A stretch of DNA of 45,447 nucleotides from Alistipes sp. CAG:514 (GCA_000431015.1 HF985996.1:1-45447); one strand, 5' to 3'; shown: positions 8,202-17,017, numbered from the stretch's first letter. Notes: generated by a model from the letters alone, not told the origin. Program-made: numbers and translations.

Positions 8202-9911
8202 ATGAATATCAAGAGAATATTACCGGCTCTTTTGAGCGTGATCCTGCTGGTGTCCTACGGGTGCGCTGACTATGATGCTGAGTTCAAGCGTGTGGATGAC
8301 CGCATCGATGAAATCGAGAGTAATCGCATCCCGTCCATCGACAAGCAGCTCGAGAAGATAAACGCTTCACTTCCGGAGTTGGAGCGGACAGATTCGGAAA
8401 TCAAGAAGATGATCGAGTCCTTGGACAAGACCGCCGATGATCTTCGCAAAGACATCGGTGAGAACGAGAACCGCGTTTCCGAGGTTCGCTCTGAACTCGA
8501 AAAGGCTGTGAAGGAACTCCGGGACAGTGACAAGACCAACAAGGAGGAACTGATCACTGCCATCAATGAATCCAAGGCTACCGTCTTGGCCAACCTTGAG
8601 GCGATGAGGACGGAAATGCAGGGCAAACTGTCCGACATAGATGAGATGATCTCTGATCTGAAAGATAAGGATCAAGAATTGGAGAAACAGATTTCTGTTC
8701 TCAAGACCTATGTTGATGATGAATTGAAAGGCATCAGGGACTGGGCCACAGCCACATTCGCGACGTTGGAGCAGTATAATGGTATTGTGGAACGGATTGG
8801 AGGGATCAACACGGAGATGTCTGAACTGAAGAAGTCTTTGTCTGACCTTGAGACCCGCCTGACAAACAAGTTCGACGAGGATTTGAAAAAGGCGGTCAGT
8901 GACCTTGAGTCAAAAATCGGAGAGGAAGTCTCCGGTCTTAATGACAGGATAGACAAAGAGGTATCAAATCTTACACAGGCTTACACATCGGCTATAGCCA
9001 AGACTCGCGCAGAGATTGAAAGCGCATGGACGGAAAAGGTTAAGACCTCTCTTGAGGAATTGGAAAAGTCCCTTAAACTCTGGGTGAACGAGAAACTTAC
9101 GGCCTATTGGACGATTGAGGAGACAAAAGCGGCTCTTGAGGCTCAGAAAAAGGATCTTGAAAACCAGTTGAAGGCTCAGGAAGCCTATCTGAAAGAATTG
9201 ATTGACGCTAATGCGGGAGAGATCAAGGACCTGAAAGAGGCTCTGACAGAGACCGAGAACGCTCTTGCGGACAACGCCAAGAGCCTGGAGGACTTGTTCT
9301 CGGAGCTTGAGCAGGCAAAAAAGGACATCAAGGCTGCTTATGAGGCCGTGATAAAGGATGCCATCACATCGTTGGAGGGCATTCTTGACGATGAGCTTGA
9401 TGACGAGATAGAAAGCCTCAACAACAGCATTGACGAGAGAGTCGAGGCATTGGAGTCAAGGATTGAGAAATGCAAGGATGACTTGGCTTCGATAATAAAG
9501 GATGTTGAGGACGCGCGGACTAAGATAAGAAACGTGATATCATCGTTTGTATATTTCCCGACATATTCAGATGGATCGGTTGAGGTCTTCTGTGAAGGTG
9601 TCAAGAAGTCTCTGACATTGAAATTCGAGGTCCGTCCGTTCTCTGCCGCCGAGGCTCTGAATGTAGGCAATGTGTCGATCCTCACTCAAAGCGTGGAGCC
9701 AAAAGATGTTATTCCTCTTAAGTTGAACGGAATCACAAGCACCGGGAACGGCATCGTTCTGATGGACATAGATGCTTCCGACCTTCCTCTCGTCTTTACA
9801 AATGGTTCTAGAAAGTTCAACGTTCTGGTGTCAATAAAGGATGCTTCCAAAGGTTGGGATATGATTTCCGGTTTTATTCCTATTGTCCCTGTTGTGGTGA
9901 CAAACCCTTAA
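8202..9911 (+). CDS. Coiled-coil stalk lipoprotein, second paralog
   Basis: A 569-residue lipoprotein with Cys21 in LLVSYGC. It repeats the architecture of the preceding gene: N-terminal CADYDAEF motif, long heptad-rich coiled coil (about 25-445), the conserved LKGIRDWATATFATLEQYN and LWVNEKLTAYWTIEETKAAL landmarks, then a beta-rich head of about 115 residues starting at FVYFPTYSDGSVEVF with the FEVRP motif. It ends after the head domain and lacks the leucine-rich extension of the first paralog. The intergenic gap is 19 bp, so the genes are probably co-transcribed. Surface display is inferred from the lipobox and the coiled-coil stalk. Confidence 0.85.
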   Translation: MNIKRILPALLSVILLVSYGCADYDAEFKRVDDRIDEIESNRIPSIDKQLEKINASLPELERTDSEIKKMIESLDKTADDLRKDIGENENRVSEVRSELEKAVKELRDSDKTNKEELITAINESKATVLANLEAMRTEMQGKLSDIDEMISDLKDKDQELEKQISVLKTYVDDELKGIRDWATATFATLEQYNGIVERIGGINTEMSELKKSLSDLETRLTNKFDEDLKKAVSDLESKIGEEVSGLNDRIDKEVSNLTQAYTSAIAKTRAEIESAWTEKVKTSLEELEKSLKLWVNEKLTAYWTIEETKAALEAQKKDLENQLKAQEAYLKELIDANAGEIKDLKEALTETENALADNAKSLEDLFSELEQAKKDIKAAYEAVIKDAITSLEGILDDELDDEIESLNNSIDERVEALESRIEKCKDDLASIIKDVEDARTKIRNVISSFVYFPTYSDGSVEVFCEGVKKSLTLKFEVRPFSAAEALNVGNVSILTQSVEPKDVIPLKLNGITSTGNGIVLMDIDASDLPLVFTNGSRKFNVLVSIKDASKGWDMISGFIPIVPVVVTNP

Positions 9912-9947
9912 GAAAAAGACTGGTATGACTGTTAACATTAGAGAAAA

Positions 9948-11648
9948 ATGAAAGAATATATTGGAAAAATAAGACTGGTCTTGATGAGTGTGGGTCTTGC
10001 CGCAGCTTTCGGCTGCGCGAACTATGCTCCGGACCTTGATGAGATTCATGAGGATCTGAACGGAAAGGATGCGTGGGTCACATCCATAAACCAGCAGATT
10101 GAGAAGATCAACGCTTCCATTCCGAAGTTGGAGCAGACCGACAAGGACATGAAGGACATGATTGGTTCTCTGGAGGAGACCGCCGGCGATCTCAGGAAAG
10201 CTATCACGGAGAATGGGAAACGGATTTCAGCAGTGAAGTCCGACCTTGAGAAAGCGGTGGAAGAATTGAGGAAAAGCGACAATGCCAACAAGGAAGAACT
10301 TATCAGGGCAATAGAACAAGCCGAAAAAGAGGTTCTTGTGACTCTTGAGACAATGAAGTCTGAGATGAACGTGAAATTGTCAGACATAGGCGGCGCGATC
10401 TCCGACCTGAAAAAGAAAGATGCGGATTTGGAAGGCAAGATCTCGGATTTGAAATCGTATGCCGGAAAAGAATTGAAAGGCACTGAAGATTGGGTCAAGG
10501 CCACTTTCGCGACTTTGGAACAGTACAATGACATCGTGGAGCAAATCGCTGGCATTGATATCGAAATCGCCGGATTGAAGACCTCAATGACTGATCTTGA
10601 GGTGCGTCTGACAAAGAACTTCACAGAGTCGTTGAACAAGACTGTCAGCGATCTGGAATCAGCTGTCGCTGACGAGGTCGCCGGGTTGAATGACAGAATC
10701 TCAAAAGAGGTTGCTGATCTGACAAACGCTTTCACCGAAGCCCTCTTAAAAGCCCGGAACGAGACTGAGGCAGCCTGGGAAAAGAACCTTAAGGATTCGG
10801 TGAATGATTTGAAGTCATCCCTTGAGTCTTGGGTGAATGATAAAATTAAGGCTTACTGGACGATTGAGGAAACGAAGGCGGCCCTTGAGACTCAGAAAAA
10901 GGCTCTTGAAGGTCAATTGCTTGTGCAGAAAACCGCTTTGGAGGAAATGATCAAGGCAAATTCGAAAGACATCGAGGATCTGAAGGCGGCCTTGGCCGTG
11001 ACCAATAAGGCGATTGAGGACAACGCGAAGGAGGTCGAAGGCTTGAAGTCGGATTTGGATGAGGTCAAGGCAGAGGTCAAAGAGGCGTATGAGAGAGCCA
11101 TCAGAGATGCGATAGCCTCCCTGCGAAATGAGTTGTCTGCGGACATCACGGCCGCGATCAATGATGCGGACAGTAAGGTTCAGGGCGAGATTGATCGAAT
11201 GAGTTCGGAAATCCGGAAGATGGAGAATAAGATAACACAGGCTCAGAATGCTGTCAACAAGGTGCTGTACAGAATACAGTCTTTGGTTTATGTCCCTTAT
11301 ACCGAGGATGGAGTAGCTGTAGTGACAAGATATGGCTCGGGTTCCATTGTGAAATTCGTGACGTTGGAATTCGAGGTACGGCCTTCCTCCGCGCTGTACT
11401 ATCTGAAAAAGGATAACATTAAGATAACGGCGCATTATCCGAATAATGAACAGAAGGATCTTTACATAAATAATGACAATGACTTTAAGGTGTATGGCGG
11501 TTATATTGTCATCAAGGTGAACGCCACCTACATCTCTGATTCGTTTGTGCGGGGCGAGATGGCAGCCTTCGCCAGAGTCCACATCGAGAACGAGACGATG
11601 GGCTGGAATCTGTCGTCTGAATATATTCCTTTGAGGATGGCTGAATGA
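9948..11648 (+). CDS. Coiled-coil stalk lipoprotein, third paralog
   Basis: A 566-residue lipoprotein with Cys23 in AAAFGC. It follows the second paralog after 36 bp. The coiled-coil stalk (about 30-440) is close in sequence to its neighbours (NQQIEKINASIPKLEQTD, TFATLEQYNDIVEQIAGID, SWVNDKIKAYWTIEETKAAL). The head begins at SLVYVPYTEDGVAVV and keeps LEFEVRPSSAL, but the rest of the head diverges and ends in GWNLSSEYIPLRMAE, comparable to GWDMISGFIPIVP in the second copy. No terminator is obvious. The stretch after it is AT-rich and leads into a gene remnant. Confidence 0.85.
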   Translation: MKEYIGKIRLVLMSVGLAAAFGCANYAPDLDEIHEDLNGKDAWVTSINQQIEKINASIPKLEQTDKDMKDMIGSLEETAGDLRKAITENGKRISAVKSDLEKAVEELRKSDNANKEELIRAIEQAEKEVLVTLETMKSEMNVKLSDIGGAISDLKKKDADLEGKISDLKSYAGKELKGTEDWVKATFATLEQYNDIVEQIAGIDIEIAGLKTSMTDLEVRLTKNFTESLNKTVSDLESAVADEVAGLNDRISKEVADLTNAFTEALLKARNETEAAWEKNLKDSVNDLKSSLESWVNDKIKAYWTIEETKAALETQKKALEGQLLVQKTALEEMIKANSKDIEDLKAALAVTNKAIEDNAKEVEGLKSDLDEVKAEVKEAYERAIRDAIASLRNELSADITAAINDADSKVQGEIDRMSSEIRKMENKITQAQNAVNKVLYRIQSLVYVPYTEDGVAVVTRYGSGSIVKFVTLEFEVRPSSALYYLKKDNIKITAHYPNNEQKDLYINNDNDFKVYGGYIVIKVNATYISDSFVRGEMAAFARVHIENETMGWNLSSEYIPLRMAE

Positions 11649-11874
11649 GCGGTTGAGAGCAACACTTTGATTGATGAATAATAAACAACTTCGACTTCAT
11701 TCCTCTTAGTAAGCGTTTAAAAATAAGTTGAACTAAATTTTGTGTCAGATTTATGAGGATAGATTTCTTTTGGAAGAAGGAGTGTGCCGGTGGCACATGA
11801 CTGATGAGAAAACAAATATAGACCATAAAGATATACAAATTGTTCAAGTTATTTTTTAATGATTACTTAAAGTC
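11649..11874. other. AT-rich intergenic region, no gene
   Basis: No coding signal is seen. It contains a short perfect hairpin (TGTGCC-GGT-GGCACA, about 11784-11798) without a T-run and the 12-mer TTAGTAAGCGTT at 11706-11717, which recurs inverted at 16920-16931. Confidence 0.5.
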
Positions 11875-12291
11875 GTGGATGGCGCTTTGGAGCCGGACAT
11901 GATCAACGGTCATGTGTATGTCGAGATGGGCGACGGCCTGAAATGGGCCACCTGTAACGTGGGTGCGGACAAGCCTGAGGAAGTCGGGACGCTTTTCGCC
12001 TGGGGCAAGACGACACCGAAGGCCACGTATTCCCTGGACAACTACAAATGGTACAAGGATGGGAACTACACCAAGTACAATTCCACAGACAGCAAGCAGA
12101 TTCTGAGCAAAGAGGATGATGCCGCCACTGCGGTCAACCTCGGAGCCGTCGGCGACAAGGCCTGTCGGAGTGACGGGGATCAGCGTTTCATGACGCTTAG
12201 ATCCACAGGCCCCGGAACGCCTTTCACGACGGCCTTGTCGGTGAACTGCCAGAAGGTCCAGTCATCGAAGTCCGGCCTGTCCTTCTCGTAG
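11875..12291 (+). pseudogene. Remnant of a Bacteroidetes surface-protein domain
   Basis: The frame from the GTG at 11875 encodes NGHVYVEMGDGLKWATCNVG, then GTLFAWGKTTPKATYSLDNY and SKEDDAATAVNLG. This is the pattern of the repeat found in many Bacteroidetes lipoproteins (NGHEYVDLGLSVKWATCNVGA...YFAWGET...; Fibrobacter-type paralogous domain). Homology stops at about 12150, where WGGSWRMPT-like sequence would be expected. There is no signal peptide, the frame is closed just upstream, and its tail runs antiparallel through the end of the GH25 gene. I read it as a fragment left by deletion or recombination. Confidence 0.7.
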
Positions 12292-13082
12292 TGGGCTATC
12301 CAAACAGGATAGTTGTCCGTGATCCTCTTGCTGAGCCAGTCACGGGCAAAGGAAGACCCCGTGTAGACAATAGGCTTTTTACCGTAGTGACCCTCAATGG
12401 TTTCCAGCCATTTGAGGGCCTCTTCGTTCAGTTTCTTCATCGACCCTCCCCGGTGGATGGTCTCGATGTCCAGAACAGGAGGCAGATCCTTGAACCTCAG
12501 GTCGCCGACAGTCTTGATGAACAGTTCGGCCTGGATCTTCCCGTCCTTTGAGCTCCGGAAAAAATGATAGGCTCCGCGCCTTAGTCCGGACTTCCCGGCG
12601 TTCCTCCAATTCTTCCTGAAGTCCCTGTCCACCATCGAGGCTCCTTCCGTAGCCTTGACGAACACGAAGCTGACAGGCCGGATGTTCTTGGCAAGATGAT
12701 GGTCCCGGATCGTTCTCCCGCGCCGGTCGGTCATCACGAACAGCGAGTCCCAGACGATCTCTCCGCCGTTGTGATGCGAGATGTCGATCCCGAAGCGCCA
12801 GTCTCCCGGAGGAACCTTTGTCCCGGTCTCGTAGTTTGCGGCACTGTTGTTTTTTATGAATATGAACGTGAGCGCCAGGACTAAAGCAAGGGAGATCCCG
12901 ACGGTGGTCCAGACCCCGAGAGACACCTTGCGGGGTTTCCTTTTCTTCCTTACGGTACGTCTCACGGCGCTTTTCCCTGTCTTGCCGGCGGCACTCTTCC
13001 GAGGCCGGCTTCCGCCTTGGGCTTTTCCGGATTGTCCGTTTATGTTGTGGCCACTCTTCGCCTGGGGCATATTCATGGGCAT
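12180..13082 (-). CDS. Membrane-anchored GH25 lysozyme-like muramidase
   Basis: GH25 enzymes cleave the MurNAc-GlcNAc bond of peptidoglycan. The protein has about 60 basic cytosolic residues (rich in Arg, Lys, Gly), one membrane segment (VGISLALVLALTFIFI) and a C-terminal GH25 domain. Visible family motifs are FGIDISHHNG, FVFVKATEGASMVD, RGAYHFFRSS, PPVLDIET (catalytic Asp/Glu region), YGKKPIVYTG and WTFWQFTD. The start is uncertain: the open frame reaches a GTG at 13103, but the minus-strand TAATTTTG box at 13111-13118 would place transcription start at or past that codon, so an ATG at 13082, 13076 or 13070 is preferred. It is divergent from the transporter gene. A housekeeping cell-wall role or a defensive lysin are both possible. 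Confidence 0.85.
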   Translation of the reverse strand: MPMNMPQAKSGHNINGQSGKAQGGSRPRKSAAGKTGKSAVRRTVRKKRKPRKVSLGVWTTVGISLALVLALTFIFIKNNSAANYETGTKVPPGDWRFGIDISHHNGGEIVWDSLFVMTDRRGRTIRDHHLAKNIRPVSFVFVKATEGASMVDRDFRKNWRNAGKSGLRRGAYHFFRSSKDGKIQAELFIKTVGDLRFKDLPPVLDIETIHRGGSMKKLNEEALKWLETIEGHYGKKPIVYTGSSFARDWLSKRITDNYPVWIAHYEKDRPDFDDWTFWQFTDKAVVKGVPGPVDLSVMKR

Positions 13083-13110
13083 TAGAATCACGGTGACAGC
13101 CACCGCTACG

Positions 13111-13118
13111 CAAAATTA
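13111..13118 (-). promoter_or_regulatory. -7 box of GH25 gene
   Basis: TAATTTTG on the minus strand, an exact TAnnTTTG match, 16 bp from the divergent box of the transporter gene. It argues against the GTG start at 13103. Confidence 0.5.
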
Positions 13119-13133
13119 ATGAATATTTCTCAC

Positions 13134-13141
13134 TATCTTTG
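13134..13141 (+). promoter_or_regulatory. -7 box of AspT/YidE-type transporter
   Basis: TATCTTTG, an exact TAnnTTTG match, 20 bp upstream of the ATG at 13162. Confidence 0.6.
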
Positions 13142-13161
13142 CAGTTTGATATTGGAAAGAT

Positions 13162-14838
13162 ATGAACTGGTTCATCGATATATTCACTGAACAGACTTAT
13201 ATTCAGGCAATTCTGGTGCTGTCGTTGATTTGTGTGGCAGGACTTCTGTGCAACAAGATAAAATTCAAGGGGGTCAGTCTCGGGGTGACGTTTGTCTTTT
13301 TCGCAGGGATCGTCGCCGGGCATTTCGGACTGAGCGTTGATCCGAGGATGCTCGCGCTGGCGCAGAATTTCGGCCTCGTCCTGTTTGTCTTCACCCTTGG
13401 CCTTCAGGTGGGCCCGAGCTTCTTTCCTTCGCTGAAGAAAGGTGGTATCAAACTGAACATCCTTGCCTTCGCCGTGCTGATGGCAGGCACCCTGATGGCG
13501 TTGGGCATCAGTAAGTTGGCAGGTATTTCCCTTCCTGTGGCCACCGGACTTCTGACAGGGGCCGCGACCAACACGCCGATGCTTGGAGCCGCCCAGCAGA
13601 CCTTGCTCCAGATGGATCCTTCGGCTACCGACTTGTCCAATCAGATGGCCACCGCCTGCGCCGTGGGCTATCCTTTTGGCGTCATCGGCGTGATACTCAG
13701 CATCGTCATCCTTTCCCTCCTGTTCCGTAAGAGCAGAACCCGCAAGGCTCCGCATGACAACCAGACTTTCATCACCGAGTTCCGTGTGAGCAATCCTGCC
13801 GTGTTCGGGAAGAACATCCGTGACATCATGAGGGACGCACACATAAAGCTTGTTGTCTCAAGGGTTTGGAAATATGCCGGCGACAACGGTCAAGGGCAGG
13901 TCTTGATCCCTGACGGCGACACTGTTCTGGAGGAGGGCGAGCATGTGCTTGTGCTGACCCGTGAGATGGATGCCGGAGCGGCGGAACAGTTGTTCGGCGA
14001 GAAGGTCGTGAAGGACTGGAACAAGAAGGACATTGACTGGAACCATCTGGACGGCTCGCTTGTGTCACGCCACATATTCGTAACCAAATCAAGTCTCAAT
14101 GGCGCCAAACTCGGCGACCTGCATCTTCGCAACGCCTTCCGGATCAACATCACGAGGGTGAACAGGGCTGGTATCGACCTGCTTCCGTCGCGCGACCTCA
14201 GGCTTCAGATCGGTGACAAACTGACGATAGTGGGGGAGCAGAAGGCAATTGACAGGGTGGCGGAGGTTCTTGGCAATCAGGAGAAAGAGCTTCGTAACCC
14301 GAATCTTCTCTTCATATTCATCGGCTTGATGCTCGGCTTGATCCTTGGAAGCCTTCCTATCGCCATCCCAGGGATGAGCGTTCCGGTCAGGCTTGGGATC
14401 GCTGGCGGCCCGATACTCATTGGCATCCTTATGGGAGCCTTCGGGCCGAGGGTCCATCTGACCACCTACACGACACACAGCGCTAATCTGATGCTCAGGC
14501 AGTTCGGTCTGACGATCTACCTGGCCGGCCTTGGACTCGGCGCGGGTCCTGACTTTTTCGCAACGGTCTTTAGGCCGGAAGGCTTGATGTGGATCGGTGT
14601 CAGCGTCCTGCTGGCGGTCGTGCCGGTGCTTCTGGTCGGCGTGGTCGCCTCGAAATTCTGCAAGACGAGCTATTCGGAGAATGTCGGAATGCTCTGCGCC
14701 TCAATGGCCAATCCCATCGCCTTGAACTATGCGCTGACCACCGTAGACGACGATGAGCCATCCGTCGCCTACGCCACCGTCTATCCTATGGAGATGTTCC
14801 TCCGGGTGATCTCCGGCCAGGTGATGATGCTTCTCTGA
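13162..14838 (+). CDS. AspT/YidE-family transporter with two RCK_C domains
   Basis: A 558-residue inner-membrane protein of the aspartate:alanine exchanger/YidE family. Two hydrophobic halves (residues about 1-185 and 375-558) flank two soluble TrkA-C/RCK_C domains (about 205-280 and 295-368). The first half contains LTGAATNTPMLGAAQQTL, the GAxTNTP-type motif of the AspT family. The second half has the matching GPRVHLTTYTTHSANLMLRQFG region. The duplicated architecture fits the YidE/YbjL duplication family. The substrate cannot be told from sequence; amino-acid or dicarboxylate exchange is known for characterised AspT only. Its TGA and the convergent gene's stop share the hexamer TGATCA, so there is no intergenic DNA. 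Confidence 0.9.
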   Translation: MNWFIDIFTEQTYIQAILVLSLICVAGLLCNKIKFKGVSLGVTFVFFAGIVAGHFGLSVDPRMLALAQNFGLVLFVFTLGLQVGPSFFPSLKKGGIKLNILAFAVLMAGTLMALGISKLAGISLPVATGLLTGAATNTPMLGAAQQTLLQMDPSATDLSNQMATACAVGYPFGVIGVILSIVILSLLFRKSRTRKAPHDNQTFITEFRVSNPAVFGKNIRDIMRDAHIKLVVSRVWKYAGDNGQGQVLIPDGDTVLEEGEHVLVLTREMDAGAAEQLFGEKVVKDWNKKDIDWNHLDGSLVSRHIFVTKSSLNGAKLGDLHLRNAFRINITRVNRAGIDLLPSRDLRLQIGDKLTIVGEQKAIDRVAEVLGNQEKELRNPNLLFIFIGLMLGLILGSLPIAIPGMSVPVRLGIAGGPILIGILMGAFGPRVHLTTYTTHSANLMLRQFGLTIYLAGLGLGAGPDFFATVFRPEGLMWIGVSVLLAVVPVLLVGVVASKFCKTSYSENVGMLCASMANPIALNYALTTVDDDEPSVAYATVYPMEMFLRVISGQVMMLL

Positions 14839-16344
14839 TCAATTCCGGAAACAGTCGCCCCAGCCAAGTCTGATGGTGACCCCCGCGGTGTCGGGGTAGA
14901 TTGACCCTTTGTCGGCGTACAGGCCAAGGCTGACGAGTGTGGTGTTGCCGGCGATGCGTTTAGGAAGAGTCAATTCGAATGCTCCCGAGACTTGCCTCGG
15001 GACGGAATCGTAGAAACTGTCCGTCTGACGGTACTTGCCGAAATTCTTGCTGTACGTGACCTTGACAGTGTACGGGATTTTTCTGAACATCTTTCCGGCC
15101 ACGCCTGCGTTCCATGCGACGATCCTGTTGTTGGCTACACCACTGGTGATGCCGTCGGCGTCCTTCGCCGCCGGGACGAACAACGGCAGACCTATCGTGC
15201 GGCCATTGTAGGTCCAGCCTGATTTATATTCACCATTGTTGAAATAGTTGTCGCATCCGCCGACGATGTAGATCTCCTTGTCAGGATTCTTTTTGAGTTC
15301 CTCCGCCGTCGCGGGTCTGTCGTGGCGCGTTCCTGACTGCCATTTCGTGTAGATGAATTCCAGGAGCAAGTCGCTGACCCATCGGTCTTTGTCCTTGAAT
15401 GAGAAATGCAGGGTGTTGACCCCGTCGGGAAAATTCTGGAAGCCCACGCCGGATCCGTCCTCGAACGGTATGTCGTGCTGGAATGTAAGCCTCCATCTGT
15501 CCTGCTCCCAGTCCAGTCTCAGCAGTTCCCTTCCGAGATGGTTCCCAAGGGCGTTGATCTGATCGCTTTTGGTGGCTCCTTCACCTCCGCTGCCGGCGAC
15601 CATGACCCTTAGGTAGTCCACAAAACTCTGTGGCTGCCTGCCGTAGACCGGGGAAGTTCCTCCCCACTGTGACCAGAGTTCCAGTCCGCCGGTGAAGACC
15701 AGCCCCCGGGTGATGTTCACTTTGAAGTACAGAGCCTGGTTGTGGAGCAGGGTGTGTTTGACGTACCTGTTGTCCCAAAGCCCGTAGTCTCCGAAACCGA
15801 ATCTGAAAGACAGGATGTCACGGGCGAAGGGAGCCTCGATCCAGTCCGAGTGGAGGCGGTAGCCGGGAAAACTCATCGAATTGCCTGTGAGCGTCATGTT
15901 GCCTCCCGTGACGGAGAGGCCTTGGAAATCCTGCTCTCTCTCCTTGATCCCGACTTCCAGGGCAAGTTTCTTCCAGCCCGCACCGAAGTAAAGGTTCTGC
16001 ACCATGCCTCTGACGCTTTTCCCGTCGCTGTTGTGAACTTGGGCGTTCCCCCTTGCCGCCGCATAGCCGGCAAGACCGACACCCCAGCTGAACCGTATCC
16101 CGTTCGAAAAGGTGCCGGAACCGTCCGCGCCTCCTCGTACAAGGCCGCCCACCGTCTCCGGATATATCCCTCCCTTGTTCGTGTGGCTCCAGAATGGAAG
16201 TCCTCTGCCAGTGGAGCCTAAGCCGGTCATCTCGGCATACCAGCCGCCTTCGCGGTCTTTCGCCTGGCAGACGGACAGGCCTGTGACGAAGACGGCGACG
16301 GTCGTGACCGCCGCCCGCAGGAGAAAATTCATTCCCGGCTTCAT
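14839..16344 (-). CDS. Wzi-family (capsule assembly) outer-membrane protein
   Basis: A 501-residue protein with signal peptide (FLLRAAVTTVAVFVTGLSVCQA) and a beta-barrel pattern. LGSTGRGLPFWSHTNKGGIYP, the NSMSFPGYRLHSDWIEAPF region and the aromatic-rich strands that follow match the Caps_assemb_Wzi family, which in Enterobacteria holds capsule at the cell surface. Bacteroidetes have many such homologs of unproven role. It starts 11 bp after the stop of the Fur-like regulator on the same strand, so the two form an operon. Because the upstream gene is a regulator, expression may be coupled to metal or peroxide status; that is inference. Convergent with the transporter gene. Confidence 0.85.
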   Translation of the reverse strand: MKPGMNFLLRAAVTTVAVFVTGLSVCQAKDREGGWYAEMTGLGSTGRGLPFWSHTNKGGIYPETVGGLVRGGADGSGTFSNGIRFSWGVGLAGYAAARGNAQVHNSDGKSVRGMVQNLYFGAGWKKLALEVGIKEREQDFQGLSVTGGNMTLTGNSMSFPGYRLHSDWIEAPFARDILSFRFGFGDYGLWDNRYVKHTLLHNQALYFKVNITRGLVFTGGLELWSQWGGTSPVYGRQPQSFVDYLRVMVAGSGGEGATKSDQINALGNHLGRELLRLDWEQDRWRLTFQHDIPFEDGSGVGFQNFPDGVNTLHFSFKDKDRWVSDLLLEFIYTKWQSGTRHDRPATAEELKKNPDKEIYIVGGCDNYFNNGEYKSGWTYNGRTIGLPLFVPAAKDADGITSGVANNRIVAWNAGVAGKMFRKIPYTVKVTYSKNFGKYRQTDSFYDSVPRQVSGAFELTLPKRIAGNTTLVSLGLYADKGSIYPDTAGVTIRLGWGDCFRN

Positions 16345-16355
16345 TTGAAACGAAT

Positions 16356-16811
16356 CTATGGCTGCTTCCTGGCTTTAAGGGACGGCCGCGCGAGTATCTG
16401 TACGTCAATGCCGCTGATCTTGTACCCCTTGAAGCGCCGTGACAGCAGTTTTTCCTCTATCAGGGTGTAGAGCTCGTCGTCTATCACATCCTGAAACTTG
16501 TGATTGACGGCGTCGTACAGATGGAAGTGCTTGAATGTGTTGACGTCGAAGTACATCTTGTTGTTGTTGCTCATCCTGTGATGGTAGATTCCCAGAAGGG
16601 AAAGCTGGGTGAGGATGTTGTAGACGGATGCGACGGTGACCTTTGCCTGCCCGGACGCCAGAATCTCCGCCGTGACCATGTCCGCGCAGGCATGGCCCAG
16701 TCTAAGCATGGCCTCATGAACGGCCAGGCGTTGCGGGGTGACTTTCAGTCCGTTGCCTTTCAGCAGAGATTTGAATTCCTCTATCGAGGGAGCTTTGTTG
16801 ATTTTGTCCAT
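16356..16811 (-). CDS. Fur-family transcriptional regulator lacking structural Cys motif
   Basis: A 151-residue Fur/PerR-type protein. The winged-helix half is clear: LLKGNGLKVTPQRLAVHEAM, then TVASVYNILTQLSLLGIYHH (recognition helix). The dimerisation half starts at KMYFDVNTFKHFHLYD, keeping an HxH metal-binding pair, but the two CxxC pairs that hold structural zinc in classical Fur and PerR are absent. The only cysteine is in GHACAD. Such Cys-less Fur paralogs may sense through the regulatory site alone. It has a TAAATTTG box upstream and heads an operon with the Wzi-like gene. Which metal or signal it reads cannot be told. Confidence 0.88.
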   Translation of the reverse strand: MDKINKAPSIEEFKSLLKGNGLKVTPQRLAVHEAMLRLGHACADMVTAEILASGQAKVTVASVYNILTQLSLLGIYHHRMSNNNKMYFDVNTFKHFHLYDAVNHKFQDVIDDELYTLIEEKLLSRRFKGYKISGIDVQILARPSLKARKQP

Positions 16812-16871
16812 TTGTCAGTTTTCAAGTAAGCGTCTTGCCTTTTCTCAAGGCGCAAGTTTCCATTTAAATTG

Positions 16872-16879
16872 CAAATTTA
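16872..16879 (-). promoter_or_regulatory. -7 box of Fur-like operon
   Basis: TAAATTTG on the minus strand, about 60 bp before the start. The leader between them holds a GCCTT/AAGGC hairpin with CTT/AAG flanks. Confidence 0.5.
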
Positions 16880-17009
16880 TAAAAATTCCAATAAAGTAAT
16901 CCTTGTAAAAATAACTTTTAACGCTTACTAAAGAACATCGGCGGAGGACAAAAACAAGGAATATTCCAAATCTAATGGAGAAAAGTGCCTAATAGTCACG
17001 AAATTTGAT

Positions 17010-17017
17010 TAAATTTG
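17010..17017 (+). promoter_or_regulatory. -7 box of trxB operon
   Basis: TAAATTTG, exact TAnnTTTG match, 23 bp before the trxB ATG at 17041. It lies downstream of the alternative in-frame start at 17005, so that start is unlikely. Confidence 0.6.

Noticed and set aside
12394..13842. 482-residue minus-strand frame over GH25 and transporter genes
   Set aside because: Low-complexity Arg/His/Asp-rich translation in the shadow of two genes with clear conserved motifs.
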